Shown here: positions 1 to 9,154 of the stretch, piece by piece | Layout: every line of letters starts with the position of its first letter | How positions within the stretch are numbered: the stretch's first letter is position 1 | Assembly (NCBI GenBank): GCA_947491985.1 | Contig: CANLLR010000020.1 | Coordinates: 1 to 53,338 of the forward strand | DNA: 53,338 bases | Direction of reading: 5' to 3' | DNA from: Flavobacteriaceae bacterium | Lineage (GTDB): Bacteria; Bacteroidota; Bacteroidia; Flavobacteriales; Flavobacteriaceae | The notes under the pieces: generated by a model | Seen by the model: the letters and a program-made list of their open reading frames with translations, nothing else | Told to the model about the DNA's origin: nothing | Databases searched by the model: none | Translations under genes and position numbers: made by a program

Positions 1-1008
1 GAAAGCGGAATCAAGGCTGACATTTTAGTGTGCCGAACCGAACACGAAATATCCGACGAATTGCGTCAAAAATTGGCTTTGTTCTGTAACGTAAAACGCG
101 AAGCAGTCATCCAATCGATTGATGCAAAAACGATATATGAAGTGCCGAATCTAATGCTCGAGGAAGGATTAGATATCGTAGCACTTAAAAAATTAAACTT
201 GTCCAAAAAAGCAGCACCCGATTTAAAAAATTGGAACACTTTTTTACATCGATTAAAACATCCAAAACATACCATAAACATAGGTTTGATTGGAAAATAC
301 GTCGAATTGCAAGATTCATACAAATCGATTTTAGAATCGTTTATCCACGCTGGAGCAGCGAATGAAACGAAAGTCAATGTCGTAAGTATTCATTCGGAAT
401 ACATCGATGCGTCCAATGTAGCTGAAAAGCTGAATGGAATTGACGGAATCTTAGTTGCACCAGGTTTTGGCGAACGCGGTATCGAAGGTAAAATCGCCGC
501 CGTGCAGTTTGCCCGTGAAACTAACTTGCCGTTTTTCGGAATCTGTCTTGGTATGCAAATGGTGGTTATCGAGTATGGCAGAAATGTACTTGGATTGAAA
601 GATGCCAATTCAACCGAAATGAATCCCAAAACAAAAAATCCGGTTATCGATTTAATGGAGGCGCAAAAAACCATCACCGACAAAGGCGGAACCATGCGTT
701 TGGGAGCCTGGAAATGCGATATAAAAGAAGACACGTTGGCCTATCAAATTTACGGCAAAACGCAAATCGAAGAACGCCACCGTCACCGTTACGAATACAA
801 TAACAACTACAAAGAAGCATTAGAAAAAGCGGGATTAATAAGCTCTGGAATCAATCCAGATACTGGTTTGGTCGAAATTGTTGAGCTCAAAAATCATCCG
901 TTTTTCATCGGTGTGCAATACCATCCCGAATACAAAAGTACAGTGGCCAATCCGCACCCAATTTTTGTTAGCTTTGTAGCCGCAATGGTCAAAAATAAAA
1001 AGATGTAA
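1..1008 (+). CDS. pyrG: CTP synthase, C-terminal part (5' end cut by window)
   Basis: CTP synthase makes CTP from UTP, ATP and glutamine in the cytoplasm, the last step of pyrimidine nucleotide synthesis. The reading frame is open from base 1, so the gene begins before the window; an internal GTG at 28 is not the start. What remains is the end of the amidoligase domain followed by the class I glutamine amidotransferase domain. The nucleophile motif GICLGMQ lies at about residue 182 of the visible part and the His-Glu pair is in GVQYHPEY near the end. The gene precedes yidC, a common flavobacterial order. A dispersed repeat follows the stop codon. Identity is secure. Confidence 0.97.
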   Translation, partial: ESGIKADILVCRTEHEISDELRQKLALFCNVKREAVIQSIDAKTIYEVPNLMLEEGLDIVALKKLNLSKKAAPDLKNWNTFLHRLKHPKHTINIGLIGKYVELQDSYKSILESFIHAGAANETKVNVVSIHSEYIDASNVAEKLNGIDGILVAPGFGERGIEGKIAAVQFARETNLPFFGICLGMQMVVIEYGRNVLGLKDANSTEMNPKTKNPVIDLMEAQKTITDKGGTMRLGAWKCDIKEDTLAYQIYGKTQIEERHRHRYEYNNNYKEALEKAGLISSGINPDTGLVEIVELKNHPFFIGVQYHPEYKSTVANPHPIFVSFVAAMVKNKKM

Positions 1009-1011
1009 AAG

Positions 1012-1165
1012 CAGGAGCGAAAGGGTAGTGCATTTTCAGAATCGTAATTCCTGCTGCTTTTCCAATCGTGTATCGGATTTTGCCTCCACTGCGTTTCGGC
1101 GAATCCGTAAAAGGATTTTCCCTTGCATCAGGCCTGCCTGCCGGTAGGCAGGGCTAGAAAGGAAA
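1012..1165 (+). repeat. Dispersed intergenic repeat, copy 1
   Basis: This copy lies between pyrG and yidC. It carries CCTGCTGCTTTTCCAA at 1049-1064, which copy 5 (13300-13361) also carries in reverse orientation. A central imperfect hairpin follows (CGGATT near 1073, AATCCG near 1101). The right flank is GGATTTTCCCTTGCATCAGG, then an insert holding the inverted pair CCTGCC/GGCAGG, then GGGCTAG. The other copies are at 31051, 45372 and 49905. Family membership is seen by direct comparison; function is unknown. Confidence 0.6.
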
Positions 1166-1256
1166 CTAAAGGAACTAAATTATTGCACAATTGAAACAAA
1201 ATAGTCGTATCAACGACTCATACTCAAAATAAAATCCCAACAAAGGGAAATACATT

Positions 1257-3167
1257 ATGGAAGAAAAGAAATTTGACAAAAATTCAATTATTGGTTTCGG
1301 ATTAATATTCGTAATCGTAATGTGGATGATGTACAACAGCCAACAAACTGCAGTAAAAGAGCAAGCCGAAAAAGCAAAGAAAGAAAAACTCGAAAAACAG
1401 AAAAAAGTAACGACGGTTCCAACCGCGCCAATTACTGCAACAGCAATCGATTCAACGGTTAGCGACACTACAAAATTGCAACAATTGCAAGGTGCTTTAG
1501 GAAGTTTTGCCTATTCAGCTACTTTGCCAACAGCAAAGGAAAGCGTAACTGAAATTTCTAACGCAGTCATGACGTTGAAAATCGCTAATAAAGGGGGACA
1601 AATAGTAGACGTTACACTGAAAAATTTCGATAAAATCAAAAAAAAATCAGGCGAATTGGTGTCGTTGATTAAAAACAACAACACCGAGTTTAACATCGAA
1701 TTACAAGGTAAAGACAACCGTATTTTCAATACAAAAGACTTGTATTTTGAACCGACTTTAACCAAAGTAGGCGCGAATCAAATCCTTTCGATGAAGCTAA
1801 AAACAAGTCCAAACGAATTTTTAGAATACAAATACGTGTTGAAACCCAACGAGTATATGGTCGATTTCGACATTCATTCGCAAGGGTTGAATAAATCGTT
1901 AAACACTTCAAAACCAGCCGATTTGTTATGGGATATGAAAACTTTTCGCAATGAAAAAAGCATCTCGTATGAAAACCGTTTCACCGAAATTTACTATGAA
2001 TACAACAACGGAAAAGTCGATTACGCCGGTTTAGGAAAACAAGAAGACGAAGCGCCCGAAAATGCCACTTTTATTGCTTACAAGCAGCATTTGTTTGCCT
2101 CTATTCTTTTAACAGGAACGCCAATTGATGGCGCCAAAGTCAGCTCTACCGATTTGGTGAATGACGATAAAAAAGATACGATTTACACCAAGCATTTCAA
2201 ATCGACTTTACCTTTAGCGTTTAAAAATGGCGAATTGGATTATAAAATGAATTGGTATTACGGACCAGCCGACTACAAAATTCTGAACAAGTACGATCGC
2301 AATATGGAAGACATTATTGCTTTGGGTTGGGGTATTTTTGGTTGGATAAACAAGTTTATTTTTATTCCACTATTCGGATTTTTAAGTTCCTTCATGGGAC
2401 TGGGAATTGCAATTATTTTATTCACAGTATTGATTAAAATTGCGATGTCGCCAATTACGTTTAAGTCGTTCTTGTCACAAGCGAAAATGAAAGTATTGCG
2501 TCCTGAAATTGCTGAATTGGGAGAAAAATTCAAAAAAGACCCAATGAAAAAGCAGCAAGAAACGATGAAGTTATACAACAAAGCGGGTGTAAATCCGATG
2601 GCAGGTTGTATTCCAGCATTAATTCAACTTCCTTTTATGTACGCATCGTTTCAGTTTTTTCCTTCTGCAGTAGAGTTGCGTCAAAAAGGATTTTTATGGG
2701 CTGATGATTTGTCGTCTTTTGATTCTATTTTAAAATTGCCTTTCAACATTCCATTTTATGGTGATCACGTGAGTTTATTTGCATTATTGGCTGCGATTGC
2801 GATTTTCTTTTATATGAAAATGACTTCAGGCGACCAACAAATGCAAGCACCACAACAAGAAGGGATGCCAGATATGGCTAAAATCATGAAAATTATGATT
2901 TATTTATCGCCTATCATGATGTTGATTTTCTTTAATAATTATGGATCTGGATTGAGTTTGTATAACTTAATGTCCAATATAATTACTATCGGAATCATGA
3001 TTGTTATTAAGAAGTACTTTATTGATAGCGATAAAATTCACGCTCAAATTCAAGAAAACAAATTGAAGGAGCCCAAAAAACAAGGTAGATTTCAACAAAA
3101 GCTGCAAGAGGTAATGCAGCAAGCTGAAGAACAGAAAAAAATTCAAGCACAGCAAAAGAAGAAGTAA
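1257..3167 (+). CDS. yidC: Membrane protein insertase YidC
   Basis: YidC inserts and folds inner-membrane proteins, alone or with SecYEG. The 636-residue product has an N-terminal membrane anchor (about residues 13-28), a charged linker, and a large periplasmic beta domain (about 90-345). The conserved Oxa1/YidC/Alb3 core follows, with hydrophobic segments near 365-400, 455-475, 500-520 and 545-600, and the tail is basic and Gln/Lys-rich. Length and layout match Bacteroidetes YidC. The start ATG at 1257 is the first Met before the anchor. A T-tailed hairpin follows the stop. The next gene, proC, lies 112 bases on and is probably transcribed separately. Confidence 0.97.
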   Translation: MEEKKFDKNSIIGFGLIFVIVMWMMYNSQQTAVKEQAEKAKKEKLEKQKKVTTVPTAPITATAIDSTVSDTTKLQQLQGALGSFAYSATLPTAKESVTEISNAVMTLKIANKGGQIVDVTLKNFDKIKKKSGELVSLIKNNNTEFNIELQGKDNRIFNTKDLYFEPTLTKVGANQILSMKLKTSPNEFLEYKYVLKPNEYMVDFDIHSQGLNKSLNTSKPADLLWDMKTFRNEKSISYENRFTEIYYEYNNGKVDYAGLGKQEDEAPENATFIAYKQHLFASILLTGTPIDGAKVSSTDLVNDDKKDTIYTKHFKSTLPLAFKNGELDYKMNWYYGPADYKILNKYDRNMEDIIALGWGIFGWINKFIFIPLFGFLSSFMGLGIAIILFTVLIKIAMSPITFKSFLSQAKMKVLRPEIAELGEKFKKDPMKKQQETMKLYNKAGVNPMAGCIPALIQLPFMYASFQFFPSAVELRQKGFLWADDLSSFDSILKLPFNIPFYGDHVSLFALLAAIAIFFYMKMTSGDQQMQAPQQEGMPDMAKIMKIMIYLSPIMMLIFFNNYGSGLSLYNLMSNIITIGIMIVIKKYFIDSDKIHAQIQENKLKEPKKQGRFQQKLQEVMQQAEEQKKIQAQQKKK

Positions 3168-3188
3168 TTCTTTTTTTGTATACATTAG

Positions 3189-3233
3189 GAGTTCTGTTGA
3201 AAGTCAAATTTTTACAGAACTCTTTTTTTTTTT
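3189..3233 (+). terminator. Rho-independent terminator of yidC
   Basis: The arms GAGTTCTGT (3189-3197) and ACAGAACTC (3214-3222) pair perfectly over 9 bp and are followed by a run of eleven T (3223-3233). The hairpin sits 22 bases after the yidC stop. Confidence 0.88.
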
Positions 3234-3279
3234 ATACTAAATCGGTCAATAGGAAGATATACCTAATAAATAACGTCAC

Positions 3280-4080
3280 ATGAAAGTAATGATAATGGGT
3301 TTTGGCAATATGGGTAAAACCTACGCCAACAGCTTTATTAGTTCGCGGTTCATAAAACCGGAAGACATTCACGTTTTGGTTCGCAATGCAGCAAAAGTGC
3401 AATCGGCGAATGGGATTCCTTTAGCGAATTTTTCAGCTATTCCAACGGCAAAGATTACCGATTTTGATATTCTTATTTTAGCGGTTAAACCACAAGATTT
3501 TAAATCGCTAGCACAAACCATACAGCCGTTTGTAAATGAAAACCAATTGATACTTTCAGTGATGGCAGGTGTTACTGTTGCATCGCTTCAAGCAGAATTG
3601 AAATGTCAAAAAATAGTGCGTTCGATGCCCAATATTCCCACCCAAATCGGATTGGGAATGACCGTTTTTACTGCCTCGGCCACAGTCGACAGAAAAGAAT
3701 TATTTATCATCCAAAATTTAATAAACACCACAGGAAAATCGGTCTACGTGGAAGAAGAAAAACTGCTCAATGCGGCTACAGCTATCTCAGGAAGTGGACC
3801 TGCTTACGTTTTTTATTTTATGAATGCTATGATAAAAGTAGCAGTCGAATTGGGTTTTACCGAATCGGAAGCCGAATTGTTAGTCAATCAAACCTTTATG
3901 GGTTCTGTAGCCATTCAAAACAGTTATTCACTTTCCAATCAAGAATGGATTGCCAAAGTAGCTTCTAAAGGAGGAACTACTGAAAGTGCTTTTAAAGTTT
4001 TTACTCAAAATAATGTCGAAAAAAGTATAGCCAAAGCCATCTTTTCGGCCAATAACCGCGCTATCGAATTGGGCTCATAA
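3280..4080 (+). CDS. proC: Pyrroline-5-carboxylate reductase
   Basis: ProC reduces 1-pyrroline-5-carboxylate to proline with NAD(P)H, the last step of proline synthesis. The 266-residue protein starts with a Rossmann fold (GFGNMG, residues 7-12). It has the family segments VRSMPNIP (about 113-120) and GSGPAYV (about 171-177). The C-terminal helical dimerisation domain includes the ASKGGTTESA signature. Length is normal for the family. No other proline gene is adjacent. A bidirectional terminator follows directly after the stop codon. Confidence 0.95.
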   Translation: MKVMIMGFGNMGKTYANSFISSRFIKPEDIHVLVRNAAKVQSANGIPLANFSAIPTAKITDFDILILAVKPQDFKSLAQTIQPFVNENQLILSVMAGVTVASLQAELKCQKIVRSMPNIPTQIGLGMTVFTASATVDRKELFIIQNLINTTGKSVYVEEEKLLNAATAISGSGPAYVFYFMNAMIKVAVELGFTESEAELLVNQTFMGSVAIQNSYSLSNQEWIAKVASKGGTTESAFKVFTQNNVEKSIAKAIFSANNRAIELGS

Positions 4081-4082
4081 AA

Positions 4083-4112
4083 AAAAGGCCTTCCAAAATT
4101 GGAAAGCCTTTT
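4083..4112. terminator. Bidirectional terminator between proC and the FAS1 gene
   Basis: The arms AAAAGGC-c-TTCCAA and TTGGAA-a-GCCTTTT form a hairpin with one internal mismatch and a two-base loop, flanked by A-runs and T-runs. It sits between two converging genes and so can serve both. Confidence 0.8.
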
Positions 4113-4143
4113 AACTATTATTATAAATTTAAAAGCAGCTTTA

Positions 4144-5157
4144 TTATAAAACAGGTCGTAATACCCTATCTATTCCATGTATTACACCATTAGCACATTG
4201 AATATCAACAGCAGATGGTACTAAAATATTACAGTTGTTTCCGGCTTGGTCAATAATTTTTGCTCCCCCAGTTATGTTAACCGTAGTATTTTGTATTGGA
4301 CTAGTGGCCATAGGAATGTTTCCTAAACTATTGGTCAAAGCTGAAGATAAAATATTTCCACCTAACGCTCCTGTTGCATGATATAGTAAAACTGTAGTTA
4401 CTTGCGTTGCACTTGCACCAACTGCAAATCCAGTACCAGTTGTTGCAGCTGTAAATGCTGCATTGTTAGGCGCAAATAAAGTTAATGGGGAAGTGTTGGT
4501 AGTTAATGCAGTCAAAACAGCACCTTGGTTTCCAAAAGCTCCAGATGTACTAGTTACAACTGCTTCTAATGTATCAAAAGCGGGGTTGGCTTGTACATGT
4601 GTAACAATTGTTGGTAACCCAATAACAGCATCAACAACATGTACCACACCATTGGAAGCAATAATGTCAAAAGTAGCACCAGGAGTTGTTGTAACTACAG
4701 ATGAAACTCCATTTAATCGTACTCCACTGGTAGTATTAACATACATACTCAACGTATTAGTTGACGATGCAGAACCTTTTCCTAATGTTTTGATGTAGGT
4801 GTTGTTTACTAAATCTGTCGATTCAAACTCACCACTGATAACATGGTTCAATAGTATTTCTCTAAGAACTGGTACGGGAACGGCATCTAAATTTGCAAAT
4901 CCGTTAGCACTCAAAAATGCAGTAAAAGCTGCATTTCTTGGTGCAAATACGGTAAAAGGTCCAGAACCTTGAAGCGTTGTTGCTAAGTCGGCTCTTGTCA
5001 AAGCTTGTACTAAAATGGACAAATCAGCTGTTCGTGAAGCTATACCAGTAATGGTATTGTCTGCTGGTGCAACTGTAATATCATCTTCATCACATGAAGT
5101 AAAGACTAAAGCAAAACATGCTAAAATAACGGTAAGTTTGTTTTTCATTGTTTTCAT
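4144..5157 (-). CDS. Lipoprotein with two fasciclin (FAS1) domains
   Basis: The 337-residue protein begins with a type II signal peptide (lipobox LVFTSC, Cys22) followed by acidic residues, so it is likely membrane-anchored and exposed outside the inner membrane. Two FAS1 repeats follow, about residues 35-180 and 182-337. Each has the family signature around TVFAPRNAAF / TLFAPNNAAF and a distal block (NGVVHVVDAVIG, NGVIHGIDRVL). FAS1 domains mediate adhesion or protein-protein contact; the ligand here is unknown. The alternative start at Met4 would leave the signal peptide working. The gene stands alone, with its back to the gene at 5469. Confidence 0.9.
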   Translation of the reverse strand: MKTMKNKLTVILACFALVFTSCDEDDITVAPADNTITGIASRTADLSILVQALTRADLATTLQGSGPFTVFAPRNAAFTAFLSANGFANLDAVPVPVLREILLNHVISGEFESTDLVNNTYIKTLGKGSASSTNTLSMYVNTTSGVRLNGVSSVVTTTPGATFDIIASNGVVHVVDAVIGLPTIVTHVQANPAFDTLEAVVTSTSGAFGNQGAVLTALTTNTSPLTLFAPNNAAFTAATTGTGFAVGASATQVTTVLLYHATGALGGNILSSALTNSLGNIPMATSPIQNTTVNITGGAKIIDQAGNNCNILVPSAVDIQCANGVIHGIDRVLRPVL

Positions 5158-5389
5158 ATTTTTTTTTATTAGTTTCAGTAAAATTATATTTTTTGTTTAA
5201 TCAGTAAATGTAAAAAGTTAAACAATATTTTATGCTTAGTAATACTTTAACGATTTTGTTTAACTTTTTTCTATTTTTATTTATTCGTTTTTTATTGAAA
5301 TTAATAAAAAGCTTGTAAATCAATACGATATATGATTAAACAAAATAGATTTTCCTTAACAATTATATTCTAAGAAAATTCTTTCATTT

Positions 5390-5420
5390 TTTGATATCAT
5401 CATTTTTGGAACTATTTTTG
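5390..5420 (+). promoter_or_regulatory. Promoter of the YwqK-like gene
   Basis: TTTG at 5390-5393, a 19-base spacer and TATTTTTG at 5413-5420 match the Bacteroidetes primary sigma consensus (TTTG, about 19 bases, TAnnTTTG). The start site should lie near 5427, about 40 bases before the ATG. The rest of the 310-base gap 5158-5468 is very AT-rich, and I see no other clear element in it. Confidence 0.72.
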
Positions 5421-5468
5421 AATACTAAAAAGTACGTTTTTTAGTTATCCATATAAATCAACTACCAT

Positions 5469-6179
5469 ATGAAATACCTGTTTTTATTTGTAATGTCATT
5501 TCAAATTTTATTAGGACAAGACAGTAATACATTAGATGAGAAAGGACTAAAGCATGGACTTTGGAGAGGCACTTATGATGAGTCAAAAAGACCTCGCTAT
5601 GAAGGCACTTTTAATCATGGGAAAGAAACCGGAATTTTTAAATTCTTCGATGATACAAAAGCCAAAACAGTAATTGCGACGCGCGATTTTAATCCGAAAG
5701 ACAATTCCTGTTACACTATATTTTACAATCAACGTAAAAATAAAGTCAGCGAAGGAAAATTAATCAACAAACAATTTGAAGGTGAGTGGAAATACTATCA
5801 TGAAGATGTACCCATTTTAATGACTTCCGAAACCTACTTAAAAGGTAGGTTAGAAGGAGTTCGCAAAGTATATTACAAAAATGATACGCCAACTCTTGCA
5901 GAGGAAACTACTTATAAAAATGGAATCAAAGAAGGATTATATAAAAAATACGCCGAAAATGGAGTAGTTCTAGAAGAGTCATTCTATAAAAAAGATGTCT
6001 ACGATGGACAAGCCATTTATCGCAGTGCCGACAATATAATAACCGCTAAAGGTCTTTTCAAAAACGGAAAAAAGGTTGGGATTTGGGAATACATAAAAGC
6101 TGGCAAAACCACTAAAGAAAACATGGATAAACCTCAAGGTAAAAAATTCATCACACCCAAACGACCACATTTAGAATAA
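5469..6179 (+). CDS. Secreted YwqK/MORN-repeat-like protein
   Basis: The 236-residue product has a signal peptide (cleavage after about residue 16, LLGQ). At least five repeats of about 22-25 residues follow, of the form G-x-W/Y-...-Y-x-x-G, for example GLKHGLWRGTYDE, GKETGIFKFF and GIKEGLYKKYAENG. These resemble MORN/YwqK repeats. Databases often label such proteins 'YwqK family antitoxin', but no toxin partner is visible here and the export signal argues against an antitoxin role. It has its own promoter and a strong terminator, so it is monocistronic. The biological role is unknown. Confidence 0.8.
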   Translation: MKYLFLFVMSFQILLGQDSNTLDEKGLKHGLWRGTYDESKRPRYEGTFNHGKETGIFKFFDDTKAKTVIATRDFNPKDNSCYTIFYNQRKNKVSEGKLINKQFEGEWKYYHEDVPILMTSETYLKGRLEGVRKVYYKNDTPTLAEETTYKNGIKEGLYKKYAENGVVLEESFYKKDVYDGQAIYRSADNIITAKGLFKNGKKVGIWEYIKAGKTTKENMDKPQGKKFITPKRPHLE

Positions 6180-6204
6180 TTAAGTGTCATCGTTTTTATC
6201 TACC

Positions 6205-6244
6205 AAAGCATGCGTTTTAACAATTAAAACACATGCTTTTTTTT
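6205..6244 (+). terminator. Terminator after the YwqK-like gene
   Basis: Sixteen-base arms (6205-6220 and 6224-6239, starting AAAGCATG and ending CATGCTTT) pair with a single C/A mismatch around a 3-base loop, and the T-run continues to 6244. Confidence 0.87.
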
Positions 6245-6255
6245 ATTATTTGGCG

Positions 6256-6263
6256 TAACTTTG
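6256..6263 (+). promoter_or_regulatory. -7 element of the mnmA promoter
   Basis: TAACTTTG matches TAnnTTTG exactly. It implies a start site near 6270, about 20 bases before the ATG at 6290. It rules out the upstream in-frame start at 6233, which would lie before the transcript. I see no good -33 TTTG. Confidence 0.6.
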
Positions 6264-6289
6264 CACCTTATAAAACAATATTTTTTTCA

Positions 6290-7477
6290 ATGAAACGAGT
6301 TATCGTTGGACTTTCAGGTGGTGTCGATTCGAGTGTGGCAGCGTATCTTTTAAAAGAGCAAGGTTACGAAGTAATCGGACTTTTTATGAAGAATTGGCAC
6401 GACGATTCAGTAACCATCTCTAATGAATGTCCGTGGCTCGAAGACAGTAACGACGCTCTTTTGGTGGCTGAAAAACTCGGAATTCCTTTTCAAACCGTCG
6501 ATTTGAGCGAGCAATACAAAGAACGCATCGTAAATTACATGTTCAGCGAATACGAAAAAGGACGCACTCCAAATCCAGATGTGCTTTGCAACCGCGAAAT
6601 TAAATTCGATGTTTTCATGAAAATTGCGCTTTCGCTTGGCGCCGATTATGTAGCAACTGGACATTATTGCCGCAAAGGAACTATTGAGAAAGACGGAACC
6701 GAAACCTTTCAATTGCTTGCCGGAAAAGACGATAACAAAGACCAATCGTATTTTTTATGTCAATTGTCGCAAGAACAACTAAGTAAAGCCTTATTTCCAA
6801 TTGGAGAATTGACCAAACCTGAAGTGCGAGATATTGCCATGAAACTCGATCTAGTTACTGCAGAAAAGAAAGATTCACAAGGTCTTTGTTTTATTGGAAA
6901 AGTGCGTTTACCCGAATTTTTACAACAACAATTGCAAGCCAAAGAGGGAATTATAGTCGAAATTGACGCCAATCATCCTATATATGCTCAGGATAAACCT
7001 ACTTTCACTTCCGTGGAAGAGCAACTTATGTACGAAGCGACTTCTATTGTCTACACTCCTGACATGGGAAAAGTAGTAGGCAAACACCAAGGCGCTCATT
7101 TTTTTACCATCGGACAACGCAAAGGATTAAATGTCGGTGGAACTAAAGAAGCGCTGTTTATCATTGCTACCGATGTTACAAACAATATTATTTACACAGG
7201 TCAAGGTCACGCTCATACTGGTTTGTTTAAAAAAACGCTGCGAGTACAACCTTCCGAAATTCACTGGATTCGCACCGATTTGACTTTGAGAAACAACGAA
7301 TCGATGAAAGTTACCGCACGAATTCGTTACCGACAAGAATTGCAACAAGCCACTTTACATCAATTCGAAAGTGGTTTGTATGTCGCTTTTGATGCTCCGC
7401 AATCGGCTATTACTGAAGGACAATTTGTAGCGTGGAATGTTGATGACGAATTAATTGGTTCTGGAGTTATTTCCTAA
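6290..7477 (+). CDS. mnmA: tRNA-specific 2-thiouridylase MnmA
   Basis: MnmA puts sulfur on U34 of the tRNAs for Lys, Glu and Gln, using ATP and a persulfide donor. The 395-residue protein has the PP-loop motif SGGVDSS at residues 9-15. The two catalytic cysteines are visible: Cys100 in NPDVLC and Cys200 in DSQGLC. A C-terminal beta-barrel domain follows (about 285-395). The frame stays open upstream to 6233, but those 19 codons overlap the -7 promoter element, and the family N-terminus begins at this Met. The gene is separated from its left neighbour by a terminator. Confidence 0.96.
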   Translation: MKRVIVGLSGGVDSSVAAYLLKEQGYEVIGLFMKNWHDDSVTISNECPWLEDSNDALLVAEKLGIPFQTVDLSEQYKERIVNYMFSEYEKGRTPNPDVLCNREIKFDVFMKIALSLGADYVATGHYCRKGTIEKDGTETFQLLAGKDDNKDQSYFLCQLSQEQLSKALFPIGELTKPEVRDIAMKLDLVTAEKKDSQGLCFIGKVRLPEFLQQQLQAKEGIIVEIDANHPIYAQDKPTFTSVEEQLMYEATSIVYTPDMGKVVGKHQGAHFFTIGQRKGLNVGGTKEALFIIATDVTNNIIYTGQGHAHTGLFKKTLRVQPSEIHWIRTDLTLRNNESMKVTARIRYRQELQQATLHQFESGLYVAFDAPQSAITEGQFVAWNVDDELIGSGVIS

Positions 7478-7505
7478 GTTGCGTTAGCTCAATGTAATTT
7501 TTTTG

Positions 7506-7513
7506 TATTTTTG
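7506..7513 (+). promoter_or_regulatory. -7 element upstream of the subtilase gene
   Basis: TATTTTTG matches TAnnTTTG. A TTG at 7479-7481 could be the -33 element, but the 24-base spacing is slightly long. The start site would fall near 7520, 15 bases before the ATG at 7535. Confidence 0.5.
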
Positions 7514-7534
7514 ATTATCCTAATTTTCAACGCT

Positions 7535-9154
7535 ATGAAAAGACTTACTTTCCTATTATTTTTGTTTTTGTCCATTTCGGCTTTTTCTCAAGAAGAAGAT
7601 GCTTGGGTATATTTTACAGATAAACCCAATGCGACTTCACAATTAAACACACCATTAGATTTTCTCACACAAAGAGCTTTAGACAGAAGAAACAATCAAG
7701 GTATTGCGCTTCAAGTCAACGATGTGCCCATTCACCAACCGTATTTAAATCAAATTATTGCGTCTCCCGGAATTACAGTAAAAGCCAAGTCAAAATGGTT
7801 AAATTGCCTTCACATTCGTGGAAGCGTTACCGATATATCGGCGTTGACTTCGTTGTCTTTTGTGGCTAGTATTGATTTTGCTGATGCTTCTTTAAATGCA
7901 CGACAAGCAAAACCGAGAACCATTACGCCCGTTAACAAACAAATGGAGGTGCAAACCACTTTCAACTACGGAAATTCTAATAACCAAATCCAAATGTTAA
8001 ACGGTCATTTGCTTCATCAAGCGAATTACACTGGAGTAGGTAAAATTATTGCGGTGTTGGATTCGGGATTTATAAATGTCGATTCGACTTCGCCTTTCCA
8101 ACGCTTATTCGATACTAATTCAATCCTTGGTGGATACAATTATGTAAGTCAAAATACCAATTTGTATTCGTTACACAATCACGGAACATTGACACTTTCG
8201 TGTATGGGCGCTTTTGTAGACAATCAATTGGTAGGTACAGCGCCAGATGCAAAATATTATTTGTTTGTTACTGAAGATGTTTTGGAGGAAAATCCTGTCG
8301 AAGAAAGTTATTGGGTAGAAGCAGCCGAAGAAGCAGACCGTTTAGGAGTTGACATAATCTCAACATCATTAGGTTATTACGGCTATGACAATCCGAATTA
8401 CAGTCACACCTATTCCGATTTTACTGGAAATACTGCTTTCGCGTCTAAAGGCGCTAACCTAGCTTTTAGCAAAGGAATGATTGTTGTTGCAAGTGCTGGA
8501 AACTCGGGTAATAGTCCACAACCATTAAATCGTGTTGGTGTTCCCGCCGAAGCCACCAATGTTTTGGCAGTAGGCGCGGTTACTTTTGATGAGTCGTATG
8601 CTACTTTTAGTTCAATCGGGCCTAGTTTTGACAACAGAGTAAAACCTGATGTGATGGCGCAAGGTCAAGCAGCAGTGGTAGCTAATACCTTTGGAACGAT
8701 TCAAACGGCAAGCGGAACCTCATTTTCTTGTCCGATTTTAGCCGGAATGATTGCCAGTTTTTGGCAAGCAATTCCTTGGGCAACCAACGCTCAGGTAATT
8801 CAATTAGTTAAGCAATCTGCTGATAATTTTGCAACACCCAACGCACAATTTGGATATGGGATTCCCGATTTTCAATCGGCGTTGAATATGGCTTTATTGA
8901 ATACAAATGAAAATCAATTGGAAATAATTCAGTTTTTTCCCAATCCGACCAACGATATTGTCACTTTTGTAAATCCTAATTTGGATACTCAAATCACCAT
9001 TCAATTGTACAATAATTTAGGTCAGTTGGTGTTGACCAAAACTTTTGAAAATCTGACCGAATCCTTATCTTTAGATGGATTACTTTCAGGAATCTATTAC
9101 TTTAGTATTCCGACTTCTACGGGTACTCATCAAGGAAAAATTATTAAGAAATAA
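7535..9154 (+). CDS. Subtilisin-like (S8) peptidase with T9SS sorting domain
   Basis: This is a 539-residue secreted serine protease. A signal peptide (residues 1-18, ending AFSQ) and a propeptide-like region are followed by an S8 catalytic domain. Asp176 lies in AVLDSG, His216 in HNHGT and Ser396 in GTSFSCP. The C-terminus (about 463-539) is a T9SS type A sorting domain: FPNPTND, a middle LYNNLGQLV and a final basic GKIIKK. The product is therefore exported through the outer membrane by the type IX system. The ATG at 7535 is preferred over the TTG at 7511 because it opens the signal peptide. The stop overlaps the next start by one base (TAATG). Confidence 0.93.
   Translation: MKRLTFLLFLFLSISAFSQEEDAWVYFTDKPNATSQLNTPLDFLTQRALDRRNNQGIALQVNDVPIHQPYLNQIIASPGITVKAKSKWLNCLHIRGSVTDISALTSLSFVASIDFADASLNARQAKPRTITPVNKQMEVQTTFNYGNSNNQIQMLNGHLLHQANYTGVGKIIAVLDSGFINVDSTSPFQRLFDTNSILGGYNYVSQNTNLYSLHNHGTLTLSCMGAFVDNQLVGTAPDAKYYLFVTEDVLEENPVEESYWVEAAEEADRLGVDIISTSLGYYGYDNPNYSHTYSDFTGNTAFASKGANLAFSKGMIVVASAGNSGNSPQPLNRVGVPAEATNVLAVGAVTFDESYATFSSIGPSFDNRVKPDVMAQGQAAVVANTFGTIQTASGTSFSCPILAGMIASFWQAIPWATNAQVIQLVKQSADNFATPNAQFGYGIPDFQSALNMALLNTNENQLEIIQFFPNPTNDIVTFVNPNLDTQITIQLYNNLGQLVLTKTFENLTESLSLDGLLSGIYYFSIPTSTGTHQGKIIKK

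Noticed and set aside
4463..4798. Plus-strand open frame of 111 residues inside the FAS1 gene
   Set aside because: It lies wholly within the well-supported FAS1 gene on the opposite strand and has no recognisable features.
5469..6179. Toxin-antitoxin system (YwqK 'antitoxin' label)
   Set aside because: No toxin gene is adjacent and the protein has an export signal, so the label is not supported here.
6233..6289. Longer start of mnmA with 19 extra residues
   Set aside because: The extra codons cover the -7 promoter element TAACTTTG and lack family similarity; the Met at 6290 begins the conserved N-terminus.
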